The translations under genes and the position numbers were made by a program. From the NCBI RefSeq assembly GCF_026262505.1, contig NC_067208.1, positions 3,047,962-3,111,961 of the forward strand: 64,000 nucleotides of DNA, written 5' to 3'. Below, in pieces: positions 9,703 through 18,339 of the stretch. Within the stretch, counting starts at the first letter, position 1, and every line of letters starts with the position of its first letter. The notes under the pieces were generated by a model. The model was not told where the DNA came from, made no database searches, and saw nothing but the letters and a program-made list of their open reading frames with translations. Source of the stretch: Trichomonas vaginalis G3. Taxonomy: Eukaryota; Parabasalia; Trichomonadida; Trichomonadidae.

Positions 9703-11310
9703 ATGTACGCCGCTCAGAATATAACGCCAACAGTTTTGGATGCCATGAATGGAAATGTTTCCGAATGGTATAACGAATGCGACAATGCCATTAGAAGGTC
9801 AGAAATAGTTCCTGGAACTTACGAATATACAACTGCTGTTTCTTATGGAAACGTAGGTGAGTTTGGAGAAGGTTCTTCAACAACAGTAGATATTGCTTGC
9901 GACAGGTTTCATATTATTTCTATTGACAACTCATTCTTATACGTGGAACAAGACATTGAAATAAAACCTTCTGCCAAGTTGTCTGACAAGAAAGGTTGCA
10001 ATGGAATTTTCTATGTCGGATACCAATATGCTCCAGAAGTTTTTATGGGATATAAGATATATTCTAACTCTGACTTAGTTCAAACAGTAACATGGGCAAA
10101 CTATGAATGGTTCGCTTTGAGAAACTCAGTACAACCACAAGCTAGAGAACAAACAGACCAGTATGCAAATATTGAGAAAATAAGAAGACTTGACCCTAAC
10201 GTTCCAGGAGTTTCTGTTGACCTTTCTGGTTCAGATGGAACTGCTACCACTAAAGTAAAACTGAAACTTAGAGTTCCTTTGTCATCTTTCCTCATCTTCA
10301 GGTTTTTAAGATACTTGCCAAACTGGGCAGGAAAAATTTCTATCGAACTTACTCCAAGCAAAAATAACTTAGTCATTGCACCAACACAAGACCCATTCAC
10401 TATTACAGACGTAAAGGGAACAAATAAAACGTCATTCGCCGAATTTTGCAAAGACAAAGTTGACTTAGACTTTGGTTTCTCAAACCTCAACACTGAAGTA
10501 AACTATTATTTCAATGCTGCTGGAGATGCTTGGGACCCAGTTAAGTTCACATGCGAAAAATTTGAATGCAAGAGAATAGAAAGCAGACTTGCCGTTTATA
10601 TGTTGGACCCAGATATTTCAAATGCTTTAGCTGCCAAATATATTGCAGTTCCACTTATGTTCCCTATACACCAAATATCTGTCAAAGACTTTGCAGGTGA
10701 AGTTGGAAACCAAAGTGCTGACCCAGGTGCAAGAACAGATATTGCTTTAACAACTGCAATGAAACATGCAGATACTATGTTTGTACTGTTCAGACGAACT
10801 ATAAATGACTATTCTTGTTTCTACAACCCTGGTATTAAATATCATATAAACATAGATGGCAAATATTATCCAAGAGAAGAATATTCTACAGTTGAGGATA
10901 TGAGGTCATACAACTTGACATTAGATGCTATGAACTTTAACAACAACTTCACAACAACCATTAACCCTGAAATGCAAAGTTCTATTATGCCATATGTGAA
11001 AGTATGGACTCATACAGGAGGTCAAAAAACTCAATATACAAATGGAGACCGTTCAAACTTTTGGCTTGGCATTCCATTTGCTGACTCAGAAGACTTTATG
11101 GGTGGTATTTCAACTGTTGGTACAGTTCAAATACAATATACTGGTGACAGAGACGGTCCAGATGAACTGAGAGCAAAGAAGTTTACAAAACCAATAGCAC
11201 TTTTCACGGAAGATGCTCTTTTGAAGATTCGTTCGATGAAACCTGCTGGAGCTCCTCAGATTGGCATAACGACAGCTTCCATCGAGCAGATTTTGGCAGC
11301 AGGTCAGTAA
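9703..11310 (+). CDS. Probable Polinton major capsid protein (double jelly-roll type)
   Basis: A 535-residue open frame from ATG 9703, preceded by the T-run motif TTTTTACCCATATGAAATG. The protein is beta-rich with few charged repeats. Length and position (upstream of a penton-like gene, with a packaging ATPase in the same element) fit the double-jelly-roll capsid proteins of Polintons. No short diagnostic motif exists for this fold, so the call rests on length, composition and gene context. It overlaps the 3' end of the minus-strand gene at 11204-11623. The gene looks whole. Confidence 0.65.
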   Translation: MYAAQNITPTVLDAMNGNVSEWYNECDNAIRRSEIVPGTYEYTTAVSYGNVGEFGEGSSTTVDIACDRFHIISIDNSFLYVEQDIEIKPSAKLSDKKGCNGIFYVGYQYAPEVFMGYKIYSNSDLVQTVTWANYEWFALRNSVQPQAREQTDQYANIEKIRRLDPNVPGVSVDLSGSDGTATTKVKLKLRVPLSSFLIFRFLRYLPNWAGKISIELTPSKNNLVIAPTQDPFTITDVKGTNKTSFAEFCKDKVDLDFGFSNLNTEVNYYFNAAGDAWDPVKFTCEKFECKRIESRLAVYMLDPDISNALAAKYIAVPLMFPIHQISVKDFAGEVGNQSADPGARTDIALTTAMKHADTMFVLFRRTINDYSCFYNPGIKYHINIDGKYYPREEYSTVEDMRSYNLTLDAMNFNNNFTTTINPEMQSSIMPYVKVWTHTGGQKTQYTNGDRSNFWLGIPFADSEDFMGGISTVGTVQIQYTGDRDGPDELRAKKFTKPIALFTEDALLKIRSMKPAGAPQIGITTASIEQILAAGQ

Positions 11311-11623
11311 GTTGTTCTTGAACTGACTTCTCTCCGTCAAATATTGACAGTACGCCAGTTTTGACATAAAATTGTAAGATAAACTTACCTTTAGAAATAT
11401 CTGTAAGTTTTGTTGTTATATTTTTGTCAACGTCAAGAACTTTCACCATTTCAGTTATACCAACTTTCTTTGCTTTATGAAAATATTTTGGTTCAGCAAA
11501 GACTGCTATTCTATAACATTTTCCATTGTTTGTGTAAAGAACTACTCTGTCAATGTATTTGTACTGTTTGTGTGTGTAAACTTTGTTTTGCTTCAATTCG
11601 AAGAGATACTCGAATACGTCCAT
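11204..11623 (-). CDS. Unknown 139-residue Polinton protein
   Basis: ATG at 11623, directly across a short shared upstream region from the plus-strand gene starting at 11642. The protein begins MDVFEYLFELKQNKVYTHK and is a mixed alpha/beta sequence with many aromatic residues. Its 3' end overlaps the capsid gene 3' end by about 107 bp in convergent orientation, so the last part may not be essential. I do not recognise a family. The divergent arrangement with 11642 argues that it is real. Confidence 0.55.
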   Translation of the reverse strand: MDVFEYLFELKQNKVYTHKQYKYIDRVVLYTNNGKCYRIAVFAEPKYFHKAKKVGITEMVKVLDVDKNITTKLTDISKGKFILQFYVKTGVLSIFDGEKSVQEQLTDLLPKSARWKLSLCQSEELQQVSSNESSKEHLP

Positions 11624-11641
11624 CTTTTTATTCTAAGTAAA
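11624..11641. promoter_or_regulatory. Shared divergent start region with TTCTAAG core
   Basis: Only 18 bp separate two divergent ATG codons, with the text TTTTTATTCTAAGTAAA between them. The similar spacer at 27073-27089 (TTTTTATTCTAGATAAAAT) also serves two divergent starts, which suggests a bidirectional promoter type. Confidence 0.5.
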
Positions 11642-12223
11642 ATGTCATTTCCGAAAAATAGAAGCGTAAGTGTTTCAAAAGGTTTAATGGCGGTGGCAGA
11701 TGTGAAGTTAAATTCACCAACTCAAACAAACAGTCAAAGTGTTGTTGTCAATGTCAAAGAAAGAGATGTTGAAGTGGGGAAACCATACGAAGACCAAGAT
11801 GGTATAACAATAGTTCCTGTAAAAGAACAACCAACATATCCTGAAGTTAGCAGAGACTTAAGTTCTGTTGCAGATATTCGAAATGACTACCAACAACTTA
11901 AAGACAAACTTAAAACTCAGGAGAAGATCTGTCAAGCTTTAGGTATAATGTTAAACTTGGTCGAACACAACCCTGTAAAAGTGAACTCATATGTCATTGC
12001 ACCTCATGAAGTTTTGAAAGAACTATTGAAACTTTTGACAGAGGCAGACGATATAAACATCAAAGAAATAGAACCCGACATTGCTTGCTGTGGTGTTTCA
12101 TATAATGTCATTGACAAGATATACGTTATGAAAGGAGGTGAGACGTTGAACTTAAAATATAGTTTCCCAGACGTTATAAAAATATTTGACGACCACAACA
12201 TTTCATTAAAATTTAGTTGCTAA
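11642..12223 (+). CDS. Unknown 193-residue Polinton protein next to the capsid gene
   Basis: The frame is open from 11477, but ATG 11642 (MSFPKNRSVSVSKGLMAV) is preferred because it follows the T-run motif and clears the divergent gene. Residues 75-110 look helical or coiled coil. The C-terminal third is beta-like and contains two adjacent cysteines (DIACCGVSYN). The stop is four bases before the next ATG at 12228, so the two genes are probably cotranscribed. A minor capsid or core role is plausible from position between capsid and penton-like genes. No family recognised. Confidence 0.6.
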   Translation: MSFPKNRSVSVSKGLMAVADVKLNSPTQTNSQSVVVNVKERDVEVGKPYEDQDGITIVPVKEQPTYPEVSRDLSSVADIRNDYQQLKDKLKTQEKICQALGIMLNLVEHNPVKVNSYVIAPHEVLKELLKLLTEADDINIKEIEPDIACCGVSYNVIDKIYVMKGGETLNLKYSFPDVIKIFDDHNISLKFSC

Positions 12224-12227
12224 GTAA

Positions 12228-13034
12228 ATGGCAGAAGACATAGTGGTTTATACTATTACGACTAAAAACCCTGAGTCATATAATTCTATAACAACAAACT
12301 TACAAAGTCCTCAAGGACGATATTGTAAACTAACCTTAAACACAATGACGACTAAAGCCTGTTTTGCTCTTTTGACACCAGAAGACTTTGTTGTTGTGAA
12401 TGGTAAAAAATACTTCTTTGAAGATACTTACTCAGATATACCACCAACAGGTTTTGTTGACTTATTTAATACTTTAAGGACGGATGTAACATGTGCTGCA
12501 ACTAGAGCAGGTTTCATTATGTTTGGATGTCCGACTGAGTTTAGTATAAACGATATGAGCTATAATACAAAACTTATATCTGGTTTTTACTACCAACAGT
12601 TTCCTATAACAGGAAAAGGTGTCATACAAGGTTTGTCTGTTCCATTGACTTTAAGCACACCTATTTTATATATTGTTTCAAACTTAGGTTCAAAGTGCTA
12701 TTCGAATGTCGACAGAAACTACTATGACCAAAAGATACTCATGCGTATAAACAACACATTCTCTGCTGGTTTGCCTATTGTTCATTCGAATGCAGAGTTT
12801 TCAGCTTTAGTGAACTCAAACACTTTAGCAAACATAAACTTAACCTTAGTCGACGCAAACTTTGTTCCTGTAAAACTTTTATGTCCTATGTATTTGTCAA
12901 TGACGGCAGAAAGTTTCGAATTGGAAGATGCAACTGGTGAAAGTATTGTATTACAAGAACAACTTCAACAACAAATAGCTCAAGAACAACAAATGCAACA
13001 AATGGAACAAATGCAACAACAAAGTCAAGAATAA
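12228..13034 (+). CDS. Penton-like minor capsid protein (single jelly roll, probable)
   Basis: 268 residues from ATG 12228. Residues 1-230 are almost entirely short beta-strand-like segments with many Thr, Ser and Asn, ending in LTLVDANFVPVKLL, a pattern seen in the last strands of penton-type jelly rolls. The tail (about 240-268) is a Gln/Met low-complexity stretch. It lies two genes downstream of the capsid gene, where Polintons often encode the penton. The assignment is inference from fold type and position. The gene looks whole. Confidence 0.5.
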   Translation: MAEDIVVYTITTKNPESYNSITTNLQSPQGRYCKLTLNTMTTKACFALLTPEDFVVVNGKKYFFEDTYSDIPPTGFVDLFNTLRTDVTCAATRAGFIMFGCPTEFSINDMSYNTKLISGFYYQQFPITGKGVIQGLSVPLTLSTPILYIVSNLGSKCYSNVDRNYYDQKILMRINNTFSAGLPIVHSNAEFSALVNSNTLANINLTLVDANFVPVKLLCPMYLSMTAESFELEDATGESIVLQEQLQQQIAQEQQMQQMEQMQQQSQE

Positions 13035-13062
13035 AAAAAATATTTTTTTTATTTTTATAAAA

Positions 13063-14297
13063 ATGTACAGAATAGATGTTTCAGATTTTTATGACTTCCA
13101 AGCCTTCAGAAATATGTGTCCATTTAGAGACTATAACAAAGCAGTCGAGAATTTGAAACGTTTAGTCATTTATGTCGACTCTGCCCCAGAATGTTATGTC
13201 ATGAAAGAATGGGATGTTGTCTTTAACAAACCAAGAGCGACAATAGTTTCAGAACAAGAATGTAGACAGAAACTTAAGAAAATAAAAGTCGTACAAGTTG
13301 GTATGAAGATGTTAGATGCTTGGGATATCTTATTGTCAAAGTTAGAAGATTTTTCAGTTCGTGGTATAAAGTTCTATACACCTTCTCCAAACTTCTATTC
13401 TATCTTCACTGGATATAAATACGAACAAGTAGAATGGAAAGAAAATGTTATAGAAGCTTGGTTAGACCATGTCAAAGAAATTATATGCAATGGAAACGAA
13501 AGAGTCTATGAGTATATCTTATGTTGGTTTGCAAACATCTTACAACATCCAAGTGCTAAAAATGAAACTGCTCTCATCATAATTGGAAAACAAGGAACTG
13601 GTAAGAACACTTTCTTTACAGATATTTTATGCAAACTGTTAGAGGGCTATTCGAACCGAATATGACAAACTTAGAAAACATCTGCGGTAAATTTAACTCT
13701 TCAATAGAGAATATGAAACTTATAGTATGTAACGAACTTCAAAGTATAGATACAACAAAAGTTTTGAACTCAGATGCTTTGAAGAGTCTTATAACAGACA
13801 AAGTTGGAGTTGTTGAAAGAAAATATAAAGACCAAAGAGTTTGTGAAAATGTTGCAAACTTCGTCATGGTTTCAAACAACGCTGTTCCGATGAAGTTAGA
13901 AAGTTCTGACAGAAGATATGTAGTTGTCAGAACGTCAGATTCTCATATGCAAGATACAGAATATTTTGACGACTTAGCAGAAACTTTAACATCTGACTTT
14001 TACAACCACTTGTTCTCATATTTCATGACATTAGATATTTCTAAGTTCAATCCAAGACAAATTCCACATACCGAAGAGAGACAAACATTGTTAGAAGCAA
14101 ACAAGAGTGTATATGAACTGTTCATAGATGAAACTGACTTTGAGTGTTTAGATGAAAGGTCATTGTACGATTCGTATAAACAGTATTGTCAAGAGTATGG
14201 TTATATGACAGCGTCTAAACGAACATTCTTGGCAAATGTCAAAAGTCTTTTAGACGTACAGAATGGTGTATATACAAAGAAAAATTTTTCTGAGTAA
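13063..14297 (+). pseudogene. Polinton SF3 helicase region
   Basis: Encodes a superfamily-3 helicase of the D5/primase-helicase type. The Walker A text GKQGTGKN, the Walker B-like MKLIVCNELQ and the downstream RRYVVVRTSD match the helicase of the second element at 51.9-54.2 kb, with the same order of motifs. SF3 helicases unwind DNA for replication of Polintons and related viruses. The region is shorter than the second-element protein because the archaeo-eukaryotic primase part is absent. It looks broken, with about one break. The gene follows the capsid cluster after an AT-rich spacer. Confidence 0.75.
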
Positions 14298-14333
14298 ATT
14301 TAAAAAAAAATATTTTTTTATCCGATAGAAAAG

Positions 14334-14752
14334 ATGACGAAATTCATCTCAGTAAACAAGTACATGTCAGGACTTAAAGAAGAACTAGACCCATTCACAT
14401 ATTTGAATGTTTACTTCTACCATTTTGAAAAGTCTACATTTGACAAAGTTTGGAACATCGAACCGGTTAAGTTTGCTATTGTGACTAAAAATGGTGCGAA
14501 ATTTGAAGACTTAGACATAGAAGGTTTGTTAACAGTCAAAGAAAGTTTTGACAGAAGGTTTCAAACCTTAAAGAAGGCAAAGCATACAAACTTGTTATAC
14601 CTTATGAACCAAAGAAAGCAGACGACTATGAATATTATGAGTCTAAGATAGTTGAAGTTCAAGGTAAATTGGGTAAAAAGATTTTAGAGTCTAAGCCGGT
14701 GTTTGCTCCTAAAGAGGAAGAGAACATTGACATTGACCCAGAAATGTTCTAA
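14334..14752 (+). pseudogene. Unknown short Polinton gene region
   Basis: Begins at ATG 14334 after the motif TTTTTTTATCCGATAGAAAAG. The protein starts MTKFISVNKYMSGLKEELD and is aromatic-rich with no recognised domain. It sits between the helicase region and a convergent Lys/Glu-rich gene. It appears to carry about one break. Confidence 0.45.
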
Positions 14753-14768
14753 AAATAAAATTTTATTT

Positions 14769-15221
14769 TTACATGTCAAATTTCTTCTTCTCTGGCTCTG
14801 GTTCAGGTTCTTTCTTCTCTTCTTCTACTTTCTTTTCTTTCTTTTCTCTCTTCTTCTTTTCTGGTGGAGTTATGTCAAACTTCTCAGAACCATATTTTTG
14901 TAAAAGTTCTTTGTCCTTTAATAGCTCTTCTATTCTGTTTTCTATTTCATCTTCAAGAACAGCGCATGTGTCTTCTTTGCATTCTAAGAAGTTTTGTTGG
15001 ACTTCATCTCTCCAAGAGGCGTCATCTCTGTCAACAAGTCTGTCATTGACAAATTTTAAGACTGCTCTGCTTAATGTTTTATGGTTCTTGTCATATTCCC
15101 AGAAACAGAACTTTAGAACAAATTCACCTTTCTTGTTTACACTATGTAAGATTTTATGGTCGACAGATGTTTTGCTGTCGAAAAGCTTGTCTCGAATATA
15201 GATAGCGAAATCGCTAGACAT
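14769..15221 (-). CDS. 150-residue protein with charged Lys/Glu/Pro tail
   Basis: ATG at 15221. Residues 1-85 look globular (MSSDFAIYIRDKLFDSKTSV onward). Residues 85-115 are helical and acidic, and the final 35 residues are a Lys/Glu/Pro repeat ending in KKKFDM. It is divergent from the packaging ATPase, with only about 36 bp between the preferred starts. No family recognised. The tail would suit a protein that binds nucleic acid or a virion partner, but that is a guess. It appears whole. Confidence 0.55.
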   Translation of the reverse strand: MSSDFAIYIRDKLFDSKTSVDHKILHSVNKKGEFVLKFCFWEYDKNHKTLSRAVLKFVNDRLVDRDDASWRDEVQQNFLECKEDTCAVLEDEIENRIEELLKDKELLQKYGSEKFDITPPEKKKREKKEKKVEEEKKEPEPEPEKKKFDM

Positions 15222-15257
15222 TTTCTAAAAGATAAAACTTTTAATTTTTCTAAAAAT

Positions 15258-16133
15258 ATGTTAGAAAAAAAGTTTGCTGACATTGACAAAAAATTTGAGA
15301 ATGTTTTAAATAAGAACAAGAGGAAGTTGGAAAATGCTCAGATAAAACCCATACATGACAAGTTCTTATTTGCTCAGAATGGTATAACAGGTCTAATTGC
15401 ACCACCTGGGTCGGGTAAGACTTTCACTTATCTTAAAATGGCTGCACAACAACAAGAACTAGATGAGAAGAACCCATTCTATGAGTTAGTAGTCATTTGT
15501 AGTACTTCGGGTCAATTTGACCAAACCGTCAATTCGTTCAAAGATATTATAAAGAAGTCTAAGTTAGTATGTATAAAAGATACTGAGTTGTTAGATTGGA
15601 TAAAGAAGTACCAAAGAAGAGTTTTGAAGTACAATGCTATAAATGAGTATATAAATTCTAAGTTTAAAGACCCAAATGAGGAAATGCAGAGAATATTAGA
15701 GAAGAAACACTTCAGAAACAAACAGAAAGAGATAGAATACATTTCGAAGAAATTGCAATCTTACGATTGGAAGACTTACCCTCACAGATGTCTTCTTATC
15801 TTAGATGACTTTGCTTCTCATCCTTTGTTAAAGAATAGAGAACAAGACATGTGTCGAATTCTTAAGAAGCTCAGACACTTTAACATTTCAGTTGTCATTT
15901 GTGTACAGACAGCCAAGAGTTTAAGTAAGGATGTAAAGAGAATACTTACTGACATTGTACTTTTCCCCGGATTGTCCGAAGACGATTTCATGGAACTTAT
16001 GAAAGAGTCCATGGCAGGTAAGTTTGACAGACATGAACTATGGGAGAAGTACAAAGTCATACAAGACCCTCATACTTCTTTCAGAATTCATATCTACGCG
16101 AACAAAGTTCAAATTGTAAAAAGTCAAGCTTGA
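15258..16133 (+). CDS. Genome-packaging ATPase (FtsK/HerA, A32-like)
   Basis: The frame is open from 15156, but ATG 15258 (MLEKKFADIDKKF) clears the divergent gene and gives 291 residues. Walker A is APPGSGKTF near residue 48. Walker B is CLLILDDFAS near residue 178, followed by a helix and the sensor-like strand VVICVQTAKS. This is the order seen in A32-type packaging ATPases of Polintons and nucleocytoplasmic viruses, which pump DNA into capsids. With the capsid-type genes it marks the element as virus-like. It appears whole. Confidence 0.8.
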   Translation: MLEKKFADIDKKFENVLNKNKRKLENAQIKPIHDKFLFAQNGITGLIAPPGSGKTFTYLKMAAQQQELDEKNPFYELVVICSTSGQFDQTVNSFKDIIKKSKLVCIKDTELLDWIKKYQRRVLKYNAINEYINSKFKDPNEEMQRILEKKHFRNKQKEIEYISKKLQSYDWKTYPHRCLLILDDFASHPLLKNREQDMCRILKKLRHFNISVVICVQTAKSLSKDVKRILTDIVLFPGLSEDDFMELMKESMAGKFDRHELWEKYKVIQDPHTSFRIHIYANKVQIVKSQA

Positions 16134-16740
16134 AAAATGTAAGTGTTTGGTCTTAGTCTGTTGTGGTGCTGGGGCTTTCGGTTCTTCTGGCTTTGGAATG
16201 GACTCGGTTGGTGGTACGTCGGACATTCGTTTGTGTCCTGTCGGAAGGAAGAACTCGGAATGCCAGAAGGAAGAACTTTTCCTGTTGGAAAGAAAAATTT
16301 TTCCTGTTGGAAGGAAGAACTTTTCCTGTTGGAAGGAAGGACTTTTCCTGTCGGAAAGAAAAATTTTTCCTGTTGGAAAGAAAAACTTTTCCTGAAGGTC
16401 GGCCAAAAAGTTCTCAATTTTCGAAAATTTGAATGGTTTACGGACGGACAACAGAAAAAATTTTTCCTGTCGGAAAGAAAAATTTTTCCTGTCGGAAAGA
16501 AAAACTTTTCCTGTTGGAAAGAAAAATTTTTCCTGTTGGAAGGAAGGACTTTTCCTGTTGGAAAGAAAAACTTTTCCTGTTGGAAAGAAAAACTTTTCCT
16601 GTTGGAAGGAAGGACTTTTCCTGTTGGAAGGAAGGACTCGGAATGTCGGAAGGAAGGACTCGGAATGCCAGAAGGACTCGGACAAGACAATTTACCTTAT
16701 AGAGCTACCTGAGCCATCTTTGGTGTCAAGCTTGAAAAAT
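16123..16740. repeat. Inserted minisatellite block flanked by 16-bp direct repeats
   Basis: GTCAAGCTTGAAAAAT occurs at 16123-16138, over the end of the ATPase gene, and again at 16725-16740. Between them lies about 585 bp, mostly a 21-22 bp minisatellite with modules TTTTCCTGTTGGAAGGAAGG and TTTTCCTGTCGGAAAGAAAA (about 16240-16690). The direct repeats look like a target duplication or a slippage footprint around the block. Open frames on both strands follow from the repeat and are not called as genes. Confidence 0.8.
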
Positions 16741-16751
16741 AAATGGTTCAT

Positions 16752-17558
16752 CTACTCTGCTTGTTTGAAGTTGTCAAAATACTCTGTTATTTTTTCTTTC
16801 AGTAGCGGTAAATCTTCTTTGAAGGTAAGTATTGTACAACCTTTCATATCATAGTGTGTTTGAGGTAAAGTATCTTGAACTATCTGTTTAACATCTTCAT
16901 TCGGTGTCATTGAAATCGGTAAGTTTTCGCGATAGAACCAATTTCTGTCAGATTTGTAAATCTTAGCAAGGTCGTAAAAGCTTTTGTTGTTTCTTCTGAC
17001 TAAATGCAACATAACCATATCTCTGTCTTCTTCATTTTCCATCTCTTCAGTGTAAATCATATACTTATAGTTCTTTTCCTTTCCTTTTGGTACCGAACGT
17101 GGTATTCTTTTCTGTATGTTTTTGTCTTTTGCTTCAAGCTTGTTCTCTAGCTCTTCACGTTCTTGTCTATGAATTTCATCTAACATCATGAAAATATAAC
17201 AAGCATAGCGAGGTGAAGCCCACATTGCAACAGCATTTACAAGAAGTCTATGTACATACCAGCCTCTCAAACCAGGAGCCAAATTCTTGCGATTTTCGTA
17301 CGGAATCTCTACCCTCGGTTTTCCGAGGGTAGCAAACATATGAGGAAATTCTTCTAAAAGTTCTTTTGTCTGTTGGTTTTCAAACCAATGATATGCTTGC
17401 TTTGTAGAACGAAGAGCATTCAAAATACTTTGCATTTGGTACATGTCATCTTTGACCGAACGAATGAGACGGAGTTGTTTGTTATACTGAACCCACTCGT
17501 ATTCTTCATTTATGTCTTCATGAACGATAGCAGTTGTTGTGTTCTCTGTTGTTGACAT
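16752..17558 (-). CDS. KilA-N domain protein 1
   Basis: Preferred start ATG 17558 (MSTTENTTTAIVHEDINE), which follows the motif TTTTGTATGTAAAGACAG; 268 residues. The KilA-N signature is visible at RGWYVHRLLVNAVAMWASPR (about 117-136). The C-terminal half is charged and ends in a helical segment. KilA-N is a DNA-binding domain common in large DNA viruses and phages. A 24-nt hairpin at 17309-17332 encodes TLGKPRV upstream of the signature. The stretch around it is repeated in the spacer at 18900-19140. The gene is probably in the regulatory cluster with the GIY-YIG type gene. Confidence 0.8.
   Translation of the reverse strand: MSTTENTTTAIVHEDINEEYEWVQYNKQLRLIRSVKDDMYQMQSILNALRSTKQAYHWFENQQTKELLEEFPHMFATLGKPRVEIPYENRKNLAPGLRGWYVHRLLVNAVAMWASPRYACYIFMMLDEIHRQEREELENKLEAKDKNIQKRIPRSVPKGKEKNYKYMIYTEEMENEEDRDMVMLHLVRRNNKSFYDLAKIYKSDRNWFYRENLPISMTPNEDVKQIVQDTLPQTHYDMKGCTILTFKEDLPLLKEKITEYFDNFKQAE
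17309..17332. repeat. 24-nt hairpin (10-4-10) inside KilA-N gene 1
   Basis: Arms CTACCCTCGG and CCGAGGGTAG are perfect inverted repeats around TTTT. It is eight codons in frame, and its GC content is far above its surroundings. Confidence 0.85.
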
Positions 17559-17560
17559 TA

Positions 17561-17580
17561 CTGTCTTTACATACAAAATA
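17561..17580 (-). promoter_or_regulatory. Regulatory-class start motif, KilA-N gene 1
   Basis: Reads TATTTTGTATGTAAAGACAG just upstream of ATG 17558. Near-identical text precedes the genes starting at 18261, 55350 and 59580, and a shortened form precedes 20449. Confidence 0.55.
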
Positions 17581-17646
17581 AAAAAATAAAAAAAAATAAA
17601 ATTAGCGTTATTTTCTATCTTGTATAAAAGACCAAAAATAAACGCT

Positions 17647-18261
17647 TTACATGTATTTTTCAGCAACTTCGTCAAATAATTTTATAGCACTATCTATCTC
17701 ATCTACTTCAAACGTTTCTTTACCTTTCGTGGGAGCACCATACATTTTCTCAAACTTTTCAAGTAGTTCTGTTTCAGCAGCTCTCATATCGTTAACAAAC
17801 GCAACCTTGACTCTATTGACTGTAGAGTCATATCTGTGAGTTATATTAAATGTTCTTCCTATCTTATATCTCTTTGTATTGAAGTCCTTCGGTTTCTGAA
17901 CGATGTAAAGTAAGCCTTCACTGCAACGTTCAGTATCGAATGAACCATATGTTATGAAATTATATCCAACAACTGGGTCAATCCAGAACAAAACTACTGG
18001 TATAAGACTTTTGTCTATAAGATATGTTCTTGTTCCATAGAATCTTACCGATATCATAAGCTCAGGATTTTTTGTCAAAATTTTCTGAGTAGAAGCATTT
18101 CTAACCCAGTCGTGGGATGTTTTCTTTTCAGATAGTGTTAGAATGTCTGACAAGGAATATTTTTTGTATTTCTTTGAGTATCTTACGTTTAAATCACCAA
18201 TTCTAACCACTTTGGTCTCATTGTCTATCTTTTTAACTGTTTCAAACTCAGTGTTTGTCAT
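17647..18261 (-). CDS. T5orf172/GIY-YIG type protein
   Basis: 204 residues from ATG 18261. The N-terminal 100 residues look like a small DNA-binding module (NASTQKILTKNPELMISVRF onward). The C-terminal part has GLLYIVQKPKDFNTKRYKIG, then RYDSTVNRVKVAF, NDMRAAETELLEKF and GKETFEVD. This is the order typical of T5orf172, a GIY-YIG nuclease relative often fused to KilA-N or Bro-type modules in large DNA viruses. It may cut DNA in recombination or element spread. It lies 88 bp from KilA-N gene 1 on the same strand and shares its start motif. It appears whole. Confidence 0.75.
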   Translation of the reverse strand: MTNTEFETVKKIDNETKVVRIGDLNVRYSKKYKKYSLSDILTLSEKKTSHDWVRNASTQKILTKNPELMISVRFYGTRTYLIDKSLIPVVLFWIDPVVGYNFITYGSFDTERCSEGLLYIVQKPKDFNTKRYKIGRTFNITHRYDSTVNRVKVAFVNDMRAAETELLEKFEKMYGAPTKGKETFEVDEIDSAIKLFDEVAEKYM

Positions 18262-18263
18262 TT

Positions 18264-18285
18264 CCTGTTCTTACATACAAAATAA
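18264..18285 (-). promoter_or_regulatory. Regulatory-class start motif, GIY-YIG gene
   Basis: Reads TTTTGTATGTAAGAACAG four bases before ATG 18261 and is shared with the KilA-N genes. Confidence 0.55.
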
Positions 18286-18339
18286 AAAAAATATTTTAAA
18301 AAAACTAACTTTAATTTTTCTATCTTGAGGAAATTCATG

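Noticed and set aside
16143-16854. Overlapping open frames on both strands rich in FFLPTGK or NFSCWKE repeats
   Set aside because: All are translations of the 21-22 bp minisatellite in different frames.
17559-17580. GTATGT as a trichomonad 5' splice site before KilA-N starts
   Set aside because: GTATGT does match the known 5' splice consensus, and CAG precedes the ATG. But the span is only about 15 nt and the ACTAAC branch/acceptor block is absent, so a promoter-type motif is more likely.
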